Assembly (NCBI RefSeq): GCF_003660455.1
Contig: NZ_QZVR01000009.1
Location: forward strand, 115,176 to 179,175
DNA from: Nocardioides ferulae
GTDB taxonomy: Bacteria > Actinomycetota > Actinomycetes > Propionibacteriales > Nocardioidaceae
Length of the DNA stretch: 64,000 bases
Direction of reading: 5' to 3'
Part shown: positions 50,823 through 59,404 of the stretch, piece after piece
Layout of the letters: each line of letters starts with the position of its first letter
Numbering within the stretch: the stretch's first letter is position 1
Made by a program: the position numbers and the translations under genes
Notes under the pieces: model-generated
Database searches by the model: none
What the model saw: only the letters and a program-made list of their open reading frames with translations
What the model was told of the DNA's origin: nothing

Positions 50823-52256
50823 CTACTGCAGAGCCACCCCCGCCGACTCGGCGAGGGACCGGGCGGCGGAGAGCGCGGAGCCGATCACCGCGGGAATGCC
50901 CACCCCGTCGTACGCCGCGCCGCAGACCGCGAGGCCGGGCACCTCACCGACGGCGGCACGCACCCGGGCGACGCGGTCGAGGTGGCCGACGGCGTACTGC
51001 GGCAGCCCGCCACCCCACCGCTGCACGTGCGTGTCGACGGGGGTGGCGGCGAGCCCGACGGCCTCGGCGAGGTCGGCCAGGGACGCGGCGACCAGCTCCT
51101 CGTCGGCTGCCTGCAGGGCGGCCTCCTCGCGGTGCCGGCCCAGCGAGGTGCGCAGCAGGAGGAGGTCGCCGCCGTCCGTTCCGGCGGCGCGGCCGGCCTC
51201 GCGGACCCAGCCCCACTTCGCGAACGAGAACGTGGACGCCTTGATCCGGCGGCCATCCACCGGAGGCACCAGGAACCCCGACGAGGAGGTCTCGGCCAGC
51301 GAGGCCACGTCGGCGGCGCGGAACGCCAGCGTCACCACCGCCATCGACGCCACCTCGACCCCGGCGAGCTCGTGGGCGGCGACCGGGGCGACCTCGGCCA
51401 GGAGCCGGGCGGCCGGCGGAGCCGGCACGGCGAGCAGCACGGCGTCGGCCTCCACCAGCTGCTCGGCGGTGGTGGGTCCGACGGTGAGTGCGAAGCCGTC
51501 AGGGGTGCGGCGCAGCTCCCGCACGGTGGCACCCGTGCGCAGCTCGAAGCCGCCCTCGCCGCTCGCCCCGGCCGCGATCGCCTCGGGCAGCCGGCCCATG
51601 CCGCCGGGGATCCCGGCGAACACCGGCCCGGCGTAGGTGGTCGGGATGGCCGCGGCCTGTTCGAGCATCGACCCCTTGGTCGCGAACGCGACCAGCTGCG
51701 GCACCGACGCCCGTGCCGAGAGCAGCCGGGCGTGGCCGGCGTAGACCCCGCCGAGGAGCGGCTCGACCAGCCGGTCGGTGACCTCGGGCCCGAACCGCCG
51801 GTCGACCAGGTCGCCCACGGAGACGTCGCCGTCGACCACCTCGGCCGGCAGCGACGGCTCCTGCCGCACCCGCGCCAGGCCCTCGGCGGAGAGCACCCCG
51901 GAGGCGGAGAGCTGGTCGAGGTCGAGCGGCACCCCCATCAGCGACCGCGGCAGCGGCCGCAGCGAGCCGCGCGTCCAGATCTTCGAGGCGGCGGTGGTCG
52001 GGTGCTCGACCGGCAGGCCGAGCGCCCGGGCCAGGTCGACACCCTCGGGCCGCCGGTTGAGCATGGCCTCCGCCCCGACGTCCACGGTCACGCCGGCGAC
52101 CGGGCGGCGACGCAGCTTGCCGCCGACCTCCGGTGAGCCCTCGAGCAGCAGCACCCGCAGCCCCCGGGAGCCCAGCTCGCGGGCGGCCGCCAGGCCCGCG
52201 ATGCCGCCACCCACCACGACGACCTGCCAGCGTCCGCCCTGCCCGTGTTCGCGCAC
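50823..52256 (-). CDS. hemY: Coproporphyrinogen/protoporphyrinogen oxidase (HemY/CgoX type)
   Basis: The 477-residue flavoprotein starts with QVVVVGGGIAGLAAARELG (FAD Rossmann motif, about 11-29) and LLLEGSPEVGGKLRR, and contains GAEAMLNRRPE, FGPEVTDRLVEPLLGGVYAGHA, a GIPGGMGRLPEAI segment and the C-terminal FAD contact LAVCGAAYDGVGIPAVIGSA. In actinobacteria it oxidises coproporphyrinogen III ahead of ferrochelatase and HemQ. The start GTG has GGGGGC 4 nt upstream. hemE follows on the same strand beyond the plus-strand DUF4349 gene; hemH is not in the window. Confidence 0.94.
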   Translation of the reverse strand: MREHGQGGRWQVVVVGGGIAGLAAARELGSRGLRVLLLEGSPEVGGKLRRRPVAGVTVDVGAEAMLNRRPEGVDLARALGLPVEHPTTAASKIWTRGSLRPLPRSLMGVPLDLDQLSASGVLSAEGLARVRQEPSLPAEVVDGDVSVGDLVDRRFGPEVTDRLVEPLLGGVYAGHARLLSARASVPQLVAFATKGSMLEQAAAIPTTYAGPVFAGIPGGMGRLPEAIAAGASGEGGFELRTGATVRELRRTPDGFALTVGPTTAEQLVEADAVLLAVPAPPAARLLAEVAPVAAHELAGVEVASMAVVTLAFRAADVASLAETSSSGFLVPPVDGRRIKASTFSFAKWGWVREAGRAAGTDGGDLLLLRTSLGRHREEAALQAADEELVAASLADLAEAVGLAATPVDTHVQRWGGGLPQYAVGHLDRVARVRAAVGEVPGLAVCGAAYDGVGIPAVIGSALSAARSLAESAGVALQ

Positions 52257-52336
52257 GCCCCCAATCTCTCAGACGCTCGCGCGCGGCCGCCCGGCGCCGC
52301 GGGAACCGTCACCCGGGAGGGACCGTCCCAGACGGC

Positions 52337-53266
52337 ATGAGCAGCTCTCGCTTGCCTCGCCGTCTCCCCGCTCTCGCCGCCGCGCTGCTGGCCGTGACCC
52401 TCACGGCCGGCGCGTGCTCCTCGTCCGACGACGGCGGCGACAGCCAAGCGACGGCCGCCGACAGTGCTGCCGAGGGCGGCGCGATGTCCGCCGAGGACGC
52501 CCCGGCAGACAGCGTCCTCCGCGACCAGCCGGGGAAGGCCGCCCCCGAGCAGCAGGTGCAGGAGGCGCTGGTCATCCGCACCGGCACCGTGTCGCTGGAG
52601 AGCGACGACGTCGCCCAGGCCCGGTTCGACGTGCAGAAGGTGGTCGACCGGGCGGGCGGCCAGATCACCGACGAGGAGACCCGCACCGGCGACGACGGCG
52701 AGGTCCGCACCTCCCGGATGGTGCTGCGGGTGCCCAGCGACACCTTCGAGGCGACGATGAAGGAGCTGGAGGAGGAGGTCGCCGAGCTGAACGACTCGAC
52801 GAGGAGCTCCGAGGACGTGACCACCCAGGTCATCGACAACCGGGTGCGCATCCGGGTGCAGCGGGCCAGCATCCGCCGGATCGAGGCGCTGCTCGCCCGC
52901 GCGGTCGACATCGGCGACGTGGTGCGCATCGAGTCCGAGCTCTCCCAGCGCCAGTCCGAGCTGAACTCGCTGCTGCGCCGCCGGGCCTTTCTCACCGACC
53001 AGACCTCGATGTCGACGATCACCGTGCACCTCGAGCGCACCTCGGAGCAGCAGGCCGAGGACGAGGAGGAGGACGACGACGCAGGCTTCCTCTCCGGCCT
53101 GGACGCCGGGTGGGGCGCGCTGACCGCGTTCACGGTCGCGCTGGTCACCGTCGTCGGGGCGCTCCTCCCCTGGCTGGGCGTCCTGCTGGCGATCGCGGTG
53201 CCGCTGTGGTGGCTGCGTCGCAACCGCCGGCGCCGCCGTCCGGCGGCGCCCACCGCCGAGGCGTGA
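52337..53266 (+). CDS. DUF4349 domain lipoprotein
   Basis: The 309-residue protein has a signal peptide with lipobox (TAGAC, Cys about 27), an acidic linker, and the DUF4349 core: VIRTGTVSLESDDVAQARFDVQKVVDRAGGQI, SRMVLRVPSDTFEATMKELE, then a coiled coil (IRRIEALLARAVDIGDVVRIESELSQRQSELNSLLRRR) and two closely spaced C-terminal membrane segments followed by Arg residues. Members are membrane-anchored with an outside domain; the function is unknown. The gene is divergent from hemY and convergent with hemE (19 nt apart). Confidence 0.88.
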   Translation: MSSSRLPRRLPALAAALLAVTLTAGACSSSDDGGDSQATAADSAAEGGAMSAEDAPADSVLRDQPGKAAPEQQVQEALVIRTGTVSLESDDVAQARFDVQKVVDRAGGQITDEETRTGDDGEVRTSRMVLRVPSDTFEATMKELEEEVAELNDSTRSSEDVTTQVIDNRVRIRVQRASIRRIEALLARAVDIGDVVRIESELSQRQSELNSLLRRRAFLTDQTSMSTITVHLERTSEQQAEDEEEDDDAGFLSGLDAGWGALTAFTVALVTVVGALLPWLGVLLAIAVPLWWLRRNRRRRRPAAPTAEA

Positions 53267-53285
53267 GGGCCGCGCGCGGCGATCG

Positions 53286-54353
53286 TCAGTCCAGCGGGTA
53301 GGACTGCACGAACTCGGTGAGCCGCTCCAGCGCCGCGGGGTCGGTGGAGGGGATCACCCCGTGGCCGAGGTTGAAGATGTGCCCGCGGGCGGCCCGGCCG
53401 GCCTCGATGACCTCCGCGGCGCGAGCGGTCATCACCTCGGTGGGCGCGAACACCAGCGTCGGGTCGAGGTTGCCCTGCACCCCTCGGTGGCCCACCCGCG
53501 ACACCGCGTCCGCGAGCGGCGTACGCCAGTCGACGCCGACCACGTCGGCCCCGGCCTCGCCCATCAGCTCCAGCAGGCTGCCGGTGCCGACTCCGAAGTG
53601 GATCCGCGGGACGCCGAGCGCGCCCGCCCGCTCCAGCACGCCCGCCGAGTGCGGCATGACGTGGTCGCGGTAGTCGCGCGGGGTCAGTGCGCCCGCCCAC
53701 GAGTCGAACAGCTGCACCGCGCTGGCGCCGGCCGCGACCTGCACCTCGAGGTACGCCGCGGCGATGCCGGCGATCTTGCGCATCAGGGCGTCCCACACGT
53801 CGGGGGCGCCGAACATCATCGCCTTCGTCTTCGCGTGCTCCTTCGAGGGACCGCCCTCGACGAGATAGGAGGCGACGGTGAACGGAGCTCCGGCGAAGCC
53901 GATCAGCGGGGTGCCGCCGAGCTCAGCGACCAGCGACCGGACGGCCTCGGTGATGAACGGCACGTGGTCGGGTGTCAGGTCGGGGATCGCCGCCACGTCG
54001 TCGAGGGTGCGCACCGGGTTCTCGACGACCGGCCCCACCCCTGCCTTGATGTCGAGGTCGACACCGACCGCCTTCAGCGGCAGCACGATGTCGGAGAAGA
54101 AGATCGCCGCGTCGACGCCGTAGCGGCGCACCGGCTGCATGGTGATCTCGACGACGAGCTCGGGGTCCATGCAGGACTCGAGCATGCCGACGCCCTGCCG
54201 GACCCGGAGGTACTCCGGCAGCGAGCGACCGGCCTGTCGCATGTACCAGACCGGGGTGTGCGGCACGGGCTCGCCGCGGGCGGCCCGCAGGAAGGCGCTG
54301 TCGCGCAGCCGCTCGTCGGCGGCGGGGCGCTCCGGATTCGGGGAGGTGCTCAC
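53286..54353 (-). CDS. hemE: Uroporphyrinogen decarboxylase
   Basis: The 355-residue enzyme converts uroporphyrinogen III to coproporphyrinogen III. The N-terminal signature VWYMRQAGRSLPEYL, SDIVLPLKAVGVDLDIKAGVGPVVENPV, the FAGAPFTVASYLVEGG segment and IHFGVGTGSLLELM are clear. The GTG at 54353 puts the signature near residue 38, as usual. The gene is divergent from the DUF3000 gene over about 70 nt, an arrangement common in actinobacteria. Confidence 0.97.
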   Translation of the reverse strand: MSTSPNPERPAADERLRDSAFLRAARGEPVPHTPVWYMRQAGRSLPEYLRVRQGVGMLESCMDPELVVEITMQPVRRYGVDAAIFFSDIVLPLKAVGVDLDIKAGVGPVVENPVRTLDDVAAIPDLTPDHVPFITEAVRSLVAELGGTPLIGFAGAPFTVASYLVEGGPSKEHAKTKAMMFGAPDVWDALMRKIAGIAAAYLEVQVAAGASAVQLFDSWAGALTPRDYRDHVMPHSAGVLERAGALGVPRIHFGVGTGSLLELMGEAGADVVGVDWRTPLADAVSRVGHRGVQGNLDPTLVFAPTEVMTARAAEVIEAGRAARGHIFNLGHGVIPSTDPAALERLTEFVQSYPLD

Positions 54354-54410
54354 GAGCGAAGCCTCGCACCTGGACCGGCGTGTTCGCACATCGGTTCGAG
54401 AGGCCCGCCC

Positions 54411-54416
54411 TAGGGT
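54411..54416 (+). promoter_or_regulatory. TAGGGT -10 element, 6 nt before DUF3000 start
   Basis: TAGGGT is followed by 6 nt and ATG at 54423, with no RBS: a candidate leaderless start for the DUF3000-RNase D pair. Confidence 0.5.
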
Positions 54417-54422
54417 GGGGCC

Positions 54423-55079
54423 ATGGTGGTCCGTCAGGAGTCGCACCCGGGCACGGGTGCCGGTCTCGCGCCCCCGGAGTTCTCCGAGGCCGTGGCCAGC
54501 ATGCGCGCCGCCCGGCTGCGTCCCGAGGTCTTCTGCGAGGAGATGCCGGCGCCGCAGCGGATCGCCCCGTTCGCGGCCGCCCTGTCGGCCGACGTGACCG
54601 TCGACGACACCGACCTGGGCACCGGCCGGATCATCCTGCTCCACGACCCGGCCGGCAACGATGCCTGGGACGGCACCTTCCGCTGCGTCGCCTACGCGCG
54701 GGCCGAGATCGAGGTCGACCTGATCACCGACCCGCTGCTCGCCGACGTCGGGTGGTCGTGGCTCACCGACGCGCTCGACGCCCACGGAGCCGCCTACACC
54801 GCGATCTCCGGCACCGTCACCCGGGTCGCCACCGAGAGCTTCGGTGGGATGGCCGAGGAGGGCGGCACCGCCCAGATCGAGGTGCGGGCCTCGTGGACGC
54901 CGCTGCCGGCCGGTGGCACCGCAGCGGCGGCCGGGGCCGACGGCGAGGCGACGCTCGACGTCGCCGCCCACGTCGAGGCCTGGGCCGAGCTGCTGTGCAC
55001 CGCGGTCGGGCTGCCTCCCGTGCCCGAGGGTGTGAGCGTGATGCCCAGCCGCCGTGGACAACGGGGCGCCGGACGCTGA
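54423..55079 (+). CDS. DUF3000 family protein
   Basis: The 218-residue soluble protein belongs to the actinobacterial DUF3000 group (FSEAVASMRAARLRPEVFCEEMPAPQRIAPFAAALSADV, then WDGTFRCVAYARAEIEVDLITDPLLADVGWSWLTDAL). Its function is not known. It is nearly always encoded beside hemE and the RNase D gene, as here. Its stop shares a base with the RNase D start (TGATG), so the products are made together. Confidence 0.9.
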   Translation: MVVRQESHPGTGAGLAPPEFSEAVASMRAARLRPEVFCEEMPAPQRIAPFAAALSADVTVDDTDLGTGRIILLHDPAGNDAWDGTFRCVAYARAEIEVDLITDPLLADVGWSWLTDALDAHGAAYTAISGTVTRVATESFGGMAEEGGTAQIEVRASWTPLPAGGTAAAAGADGEATLDVAAHVEAWAELLCTAVGLPPVPEGVSVMPSRRGQRGAGR

Positions 55080-56425
55080 TGCCCTCCCCCACCCCCGAGC
55101 AGCCAGGAACCGAGCCGGCCACCGAGGACGATGCCACCGCCCCTCTCGCTCCGCTGCTCACGCTGCGCGACGGCCTCCCCGCCGTGGTCGAGACCGAGAG
55201 CGCCCTGGCCGAGCTGTGCGAGGCCCTGGCCGCCGGCACCGGCCCGGTGGCGATCGACGCCGAGCGCGCGTCGGGCTACCGCTACTCCAGCCGCGCCTAC
55301 CTGATCCAGCTGCGGCGCGAGGGGTCGCGCACCTGGCTGGTCGACCCGATCGCCTTCGACTCCCTCGAGCCGCTGCAGCGGGTGCTCGAGGGCACCGAGT
55401 GGATCCTGCACGCCGCCACCCAGGACCTCCCCTGCCTGCGGGAGGTGGGCCTGGTGCCGAGCGCGCTGTTCGACACCGAGCTGGCCGGACGTCTGCTCGG
55501 CTACCCGCGGGTGGGTCTCGGCACCCTGGTCGAGACCGTGCTCGGCTCGCGCATGAAGAAGGAGCACTCCGCGGTCGACTGGTCCACCCGGCCGCTGCCC
55601 GAGCCCTGGCTGGAGTACGCCGCGCTCGACGTCGAGGTGCTCGTCGAGCTGCGCGAGAAGCTCGGCGCCGAGCTGGTCGCGCAGGGCAAGGACGAGTGGG
55701 CCCGGCAGGAGTTCGAGCACCTGCGCGGATTCGAGCCGACGCCCCGGGTCGAGGCCTGGCGGCGCACCTCCGGCATGCACAAGGTCCGCGGGCGCCGGGG
55801 CCTCGCGGCGGTCCGCGCGCTGTGGGAGGCCCGCGACGAGATCGCGGCGCAGCGTGACGTGACCCCGGGCCGGATCATCCCCGACTCCGCGATCGTCGCC
55901 GCCGCCCACGCGCTGCCCACCGACCGGGCCTCCCTGCTGGCCACCAAGGGCTTCCACGGGCGCGGCGCCGAGCGCTACTCGACCCGCTGGGTGGCGGCGC
56001 TGCAGGAGGCGGCCTCGATGGAGGAGCACGACCTGCCCGCCCGCGCCCCGCGCGGTGACGGACCGCCGCTCCCCCGGGCCTGGGCCGACAAGGACCCGGT
56101 CGCGGCCCGCCGCCTGCAACTGGCCCGCCAGGCGATGGGCGAGCTGGCCGAGGCCCACGGCCTGCCGGTCGAGAACGTGCTCACCCCCGACTACCTGCGC
56201 CGCACCCTCTGGACGCCGCCGCGCACCCGCGAGCCGGGCGCTCTGCTCGACGCCGTCGTCGAGCAACTGCTGGGCCTGGGTGCGCGCAGCTGGCAGGTTG
56301 GTCTGGCCGCTCCGCTGCTGACCCAGGCGATCCTCGACGCCGACGCGCCCCCGGAGCCTGCCGAGGAGCCCGAACAACCCCAGTTGCCCGAGAAGACCGA
56401 GACGCTCAGTTCTCCATCGGAGTGA
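55079..56425 (+). CDS. rnd: Ribonuclease D-like 3'-5' exonuclease with HRDC domain
   Basis: The 448-residue protein has a DEDD exonuclease domain: Exo I VAIDAERAS (about 56-64), Exo II ILHAATQDLPCL (about 110), Exo III YAALDVEVLVEL (about 180), and an HRDC domain (VRALWEARDEIAAQRDVTPGRIIPDSAIVAAA, about 240), followed by a C-terminal helical region. It likely trims structured RNAs such as tRNA precursors. The last 20 nt overlap the convergent solute-binding protein gene. Confidence 0.92.
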   Translation: MPSPTPEQPGTEPATEDDATAPLAPLLTLRDGLPAVVETESALAELCEALAAGTGPVAIDAERASGYRYSSRAYLIQLRREGSRTWLVDPIAFDSLEPLQRVLEGTEWILHAATQDLPCLREVGLVPSALFDTELAGRLLGYPRVGLGTLVETVLGSRMKKEHSAVDWSTRPLPEPWLEYAALDVEVLVELREKLGAELVAQGKDEWARQEFEHLRGFEPTPRVEAWRRTSGMHKVRGRRGLAAVRALWEARDEIAAQRDVTPGRIIPDSAIVAAAHALPTDRASLLATKGFHGRGAERYSTRWVAALQEAASMEEHDLPARAPRGDGPPLPRAWADKDPVAARRLQLARQAMGELAEAHGLPVENVLTPDYLRRTLWTPPRTREPGALLDAVVEQLLGLGARSWQVGLAAPLLTQAILDADAPPEPAEEPEQPQLPEKTETLSSPSE

Positions 56426-57776
56426 AGCCCTCCGAGGGCTCGGCCTCGGGGTCGAGCACCTGGCGGGAGAGCTCGTCGATCCGCTCGGTGCGCTCGTCGA
56501 GGTCGTCGAGCACCGGCACGGTGACGAGCTGCTGCAGCTCGGTGGCCACCGCGGCCTCGAGAGCAGGCCAGTCCTCGATCAGCGGCAGCTCCTGCACCGC
56601 CCGCACCGCGACGTTGAAGACGCCCGCGTGCACCGGGAGGCGGCCTGGTTGCAGGAAGTCGTCGGAGACCGCGACCTGCAGGTTCGCCGGTGCGAGGTAG
56701 CCGGTGCGAGCGACCCGGGCCACCGAGTCGGTCGAGGTGGCATGCACCAGGAAGTCGGCGGCCTCGGCACGGCTGCGGGCCTGCTTGGACAGGCACAGCC
56801 CGGTGAGGTTGCCGACGGTGGCCGACGATCCGAGCACCGGCATCGGCAGCACGTCGAAGTCGAGGCCCTGCACCTGGCGCAGGTGGGGCACCAGCGAGCG
56901 GTAGCCGGCGATCATGCCGAGCTTGCCCCGCTCGAACCAGGTCAGCGCCGGGGCCTTGGCCAGCTGCTCCTCGGTGAGGGTGAGCTGCGGGTCGCGCAAC
57001 AGCTCGAGGGTGGTCTCCAGCGCGCCGCGGCTGCCGTCGCCGGAGAGCCCCAGCGAGGTGGCGTCGTCGTTGAAGAGTCCGCCGCCGCCGGAGAGCACGA
57101 ACGGCGCGAGCCCTTCGACGGTCGGTTCGATGTGTACGCCGCGGGTGCCGCGCCGGGGTCTGGTGGCGAAGTCGGCGGCGGCGGCGAACTCCTCGAAGCT
57201 CCAGCGCGGGCTGTCGCTCTCGATGTCGGGGGCGGGGAGCTCTCGGGCCGCCATCTTCTCGAAGTCGACCAGCTCGGTGTTGTAGAAGACCACCATCGGC
57301 GAGATGCCGTAGGGCATGCACTGCAGGCGGGCGTCGGCGGAGAACGCCTCCAGCCCGTCGCGGGAGTAGCCGTCGCCGAACTCGACCCCGCGCTCGTCGA
57401 GCAGGTCGTCGACGGGCTGGTTCAGCTCTTCGCCCAGCAACCAGGCCAGGTCGTCACGGGAGGAGAGCATGACGTCGGGCATCCGCTCGCCGTCCTCGAT
57501 CGCGGTCCGCATCGCATCGGCGGTCGGCCAGGTGAGCAGCTCGACCTGGCTCTCGTCGTTGAGGGCGTTGTACTGCTCGACGACGTCGGCGTAGGCGACG
57601 ATCTCCTGCTCGCTTCCCCACGCCCCGAAGGTCAGCCGCACCGGCTCGGCCGGCGGGGGCGGCAACGGCTGGGGGTCACCGTCTTCGGTGCACCCGGCGA
57701 CGGCGGCCAGCGCGAGGAGTCCCGCCGCCAGCGCCGGCGCTCGCCGTCGACCGGCCCGTGCCCGAAGCACGCCCAC
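56406..57776 (-). CDS. Orphan ABC-type extracellular solute-binding lipoprotein
   Basis: The 456-residue protein has a signal peptide with lipobox (AAVAGC, Cys about 29) and the sugar-type periplasmic-binding fold: VRLTFGAWGSEQEIVAYADVVEQYNAL, MPDVMLSSRDDLAWLL, MPYGISPMVVFYNTELV, RWSFEEFAAAADF, TWFERGKLGMIAGYRS. The GTG at 57776 is preferred over ATG 57794 because GGGGAG lies 6 nt before it. No permease or ATPase gene is in the window, so it must share a transporter encoded elsewhere or act as a receptor. Its 3' end overlaps rnd by 20 nt. Confidence 0.87.
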   Translation of the reverse strand: MGVLRARAGRRRAPALAAGLLALAAVAGCTEDGDPQPLPPPPAEPVRLTFGAWGSEQEIVAYADVVEQYNALNDESQVELLTWPTADAMRTAIEDGERMPDVMLSSRDDLAWLLGEELNQPVDDLLDERGVEFGDGYSRDGLEAFSADARLQCMPYGISPMVVFYNTELVDFEKMAARELPAPDIESDSPRWSFEEFAAAADFATRPRRGTRGVHIEPTVEGLAPFVLSGGGGLFNDDATSLGLSGDGSRGALETTLELLRDPQLTLTEEQLAKAPALTWFERGKLGMIAGYRSLVPHLRQVQGLDFDVLPMPVLGSSATVGNLTGLCLSKQARSRAEAADFLVHATSTDSVARVARTGYLAPANLQVAVSDDFLQPGRLPVHAGVFNVAVRAVQELPLIEDWPALEAAVATELQQLVTVPVLDDLDERTERIDELSRQVLDPEAEPSEGFTPMEN

Positions 57777-57928
57777 TGAGCTCCCCTTTCGCATCCGTCG
57801 ACCCGCCGGCAGCGCCGCCCGAGGCTTCGGGCCGGCGCGCGGATCACGGGGGTCCGGGTCACCCTATCGAGACCACGGGCACAGCGACGACGCGCATGTC
57901 GCAGCCGGGATCGGCGGGGCATCGTCCC

Positions 57929-57934
57929 TACGAT
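57929..57934 (+). promoter_or_regulatory. TACGAT -10 element, 6 nt before the 57941 start
   Basis: TACGAT is followed by 6 nt and then GTG at 57941, which opens a lipoprotein signal peptide. It supports that start and a leaderless transcript. Confidence 0.45.
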
Positions 57935-57940
57935 GCCGAG

Positions 57941-58768
57941 GTGCGCCGCCTGCTCCCGACCGCCCTGCTGCTCGTGCTCGTGACGGGAGCGTGCGGCGGC
58001 GACCCCCAGCCGGCCGCGGACCAGCCACCGGTCTCCCGGCACCGCCTCGCCGCGACCACCGAGCCGACCCCCGACGCTCCGCCCCCGACGACGGCGGACC
58101 GGCCCTCGCGCCGACCGCGTCCGAGCCCGTCGGCCACCGGGGCACCGGGCGCCGCTCCCGCCCCGTTGCCGGCTCGCCCCCTGGCTCCGGGACGCAGCCC
58201 GGGCGCCATCCCGGCGGATCTCGGCACCCACCTCCTGACCTCCGCCGCCGTCCCCGGACCGGGCGCTGCTCTGGGCTGGACCGTGACCGCCGAGGGCGCT
58301 GAGGGGGCCGCCGTGGCGGGCGGCTGCCACAAGACGCCGCTGGTGACGATCGGCGCGCTCCGGGCCGCCCGCAGGGAGCACTCCTCGGGCCGGGACGCGC
58401 GGGCCACCCAGGTGGTCGCCCGGTTCGCCGACCGCCGCTCCGCCTGGCGCGCCCACCGGGTGCTGGTGGCCTGGCACGCCGACTGCGCCGAGCGGGCCTC
58501 CCGCAGGGTGGGGCCGGTGCGGGAGCTCACGGTGCCGACCGGCGTCGCCGAGGGCTACACGACCGCCGCGGACCGCCGCGGCGGGACCGTCTCCGCCCTG
58601 GGCATCCTGCGCACCGGCCGGTTGCTCAGCGTGATGGAGATCTCGGCCCGCTCGCGCAGCTGGCGGGTCGGCAGCCCGGCGGGCAGCGGAGTCGGCGCCG
58701 CCCTCGCCGGCGCGGAGACCGCGGTCGCGGTCGCGGTCCGGCGGGTCGCGCGCACCTTCGGCTCCTGA
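57941..58768 (+). CDS. Hypothetical lipoprotein with PknH-sensor-like C-terminal domain
   Basis: The 275-residue protein has a short signal peptide and lipobox (VTGAC, Cys about 18), a Pro/Thr/Arg-rich linker of about 70 residues, and a domain of about 170 residues with two cysteines (GGCHKTPL and WHADCAER) and VARFADRRSAWRAHRVLVAWHADC, loosely like the extracellular sensor domain of mycobacterial PknH-type proteins. That resemblance is weak. The GTG start follows TACGAT by 6 nt. Confidence 0.65.
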   Translation: MRRLLPTALLLVLVTGACGGDPQPAADQPPVSRHRLAATTEPTPDAPPPTTADRPSRRPRPSPSATGAPGAAPAPLPARPLAPGRSPGAIPADLGTHLLTSAAVPGPGAALGWTVTAEGAEGAAVAGGCHKTPLVTIGALRAARREHSSGRDARATQVVARFADRRSAWRAHRVLVAWHADCAERASRRVGPVRELTVPTGVAEGYTTAADRRGGTVSALGILRTGRLLSVMEISARSRSWRVGSPAGSGVGAALAGAETAVAVAVRRVARTFGS

Positions 58769-58771
58769 CCG

Positions 58772-58789
58772 GCCTGCGCTCGCGCAGGC
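58772..58789. terminator. Hairpin between convergent genes
   Basis: GCCTGCG-CTCG-CGCAGGC forms a perfect 7-bp stem with a 4-nt loop in the 28-nt gap between the lipoprotein and PemK-like stops. It can terminate transcription from both sides. Confidence 0.6.
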
Positions 58790-58796
58790 ACCGCGC

Positions 58797-59255
58797 TCAG
58801 GTCTCCAGTGGGTGGAACCTGCGGGCCGCGGCGATCACCTCGTCGAACACCGGGCGCGACAGCGTGCCGCCCTCGCGGCGCACCGCGTGCTCCTCGAGCA
58901 CCAGCAGCCGGTCCAGTCGCACCTCACTGGGGCGCCGCTGAGCGTCCCAGTCGCCGGAGCCGACGTCCATCCAGTGGCGGCCCCAGCGGGCCTCGTCCTC
59001 GGCGTCGAGGTCGTGGTCCTTGCTGGTGAGCATCAAGGCCAGCAGCTGCCGGCCGCGGCGGCCGATCACCAGCACCGGGCGGTCCTTGCCACGGTCGGGG
59101 TCCTCGTCGTAGGACACCCAGCCCCACACGACCTCACCGGGGTCGGGTCGGCCGTCGCGGCGGGGAGCGTAGGACACCCGGTCCCGCACCCGTCGCGCCA
59201 CACCGCGGGCCAGGTCACGGGCGAGTCCACGGGCCAGGCGACGTGGCGACCTCAT
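58797..59255 (-). CDS. PemK/MazF-like protein
   Basis: The 152-residue protein has the PemK/MazF beta-barrel start PGEVVWGWVSYDEDPDRGKDRPVLVIGR and LLALMLTSKDHD, as in mRNA-interferase toxins, but it is longer than usual, with an Arg-rich N-terminus (RRLARGLARDLARGVARRVRDRV: a three-fold LARG-type repeat, possibly amphipathic) and a C-terminal extension. No antitoxin gene is adjacent, so it may not be a toxin; such stand-alone PemK-like proteins occur in actinobacteria. The ATG lies 7 nt after TAGGGT. Confidence 0.78.
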   Translation of the reverse strand: MRSPRRLARGLARDLARGVARRVRDRVSYAPRRDGRPDPGEVVWGWVSYDEDPDRGKDRPVLVIGRRGRQLLALMLTSKDHDLDAEDEARWGRHWMDVGSGDWDAQRRPSEVRLDRLLVLEEHAVRREGGTLSRPVFDEVIAAARRFHPLET

Positions 59256-59262
59256 GGCCGCG

Positions 59263-59268
59263 ACCCTA
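59263..59268 (-). promoter_or_regulatory. TAGGGT -10 element, 7 nt before the PemK-like start
   Basis: Minus-strand TAGGGT is followed by 7 nt and ATG at 59255, the same layout as cysQ, pepN and others. Confidence 0.5.
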
Positions 59269-59404
59269 GTGGCCACACCGCGGCCCGGGCGACCCCGGGA
59301 CCAAGGTCCCGCCGAGGTGGTGCGGCGGCGATTTCGTTGCATGCTCAAGCAGACGTCCGCCGAGCGCCGGGCTCGGCCGCGTCCTGCGAAGGACTGATGA
59401 CTCA

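Noticed and set aside
59335..59350. FNR/CRP-type site upstream of pflB (TTGCATGCTCAA)
   Set aside because: Only TTG/CAA ends and GCATGC resemble such a site; it is not symmetric enough to call.
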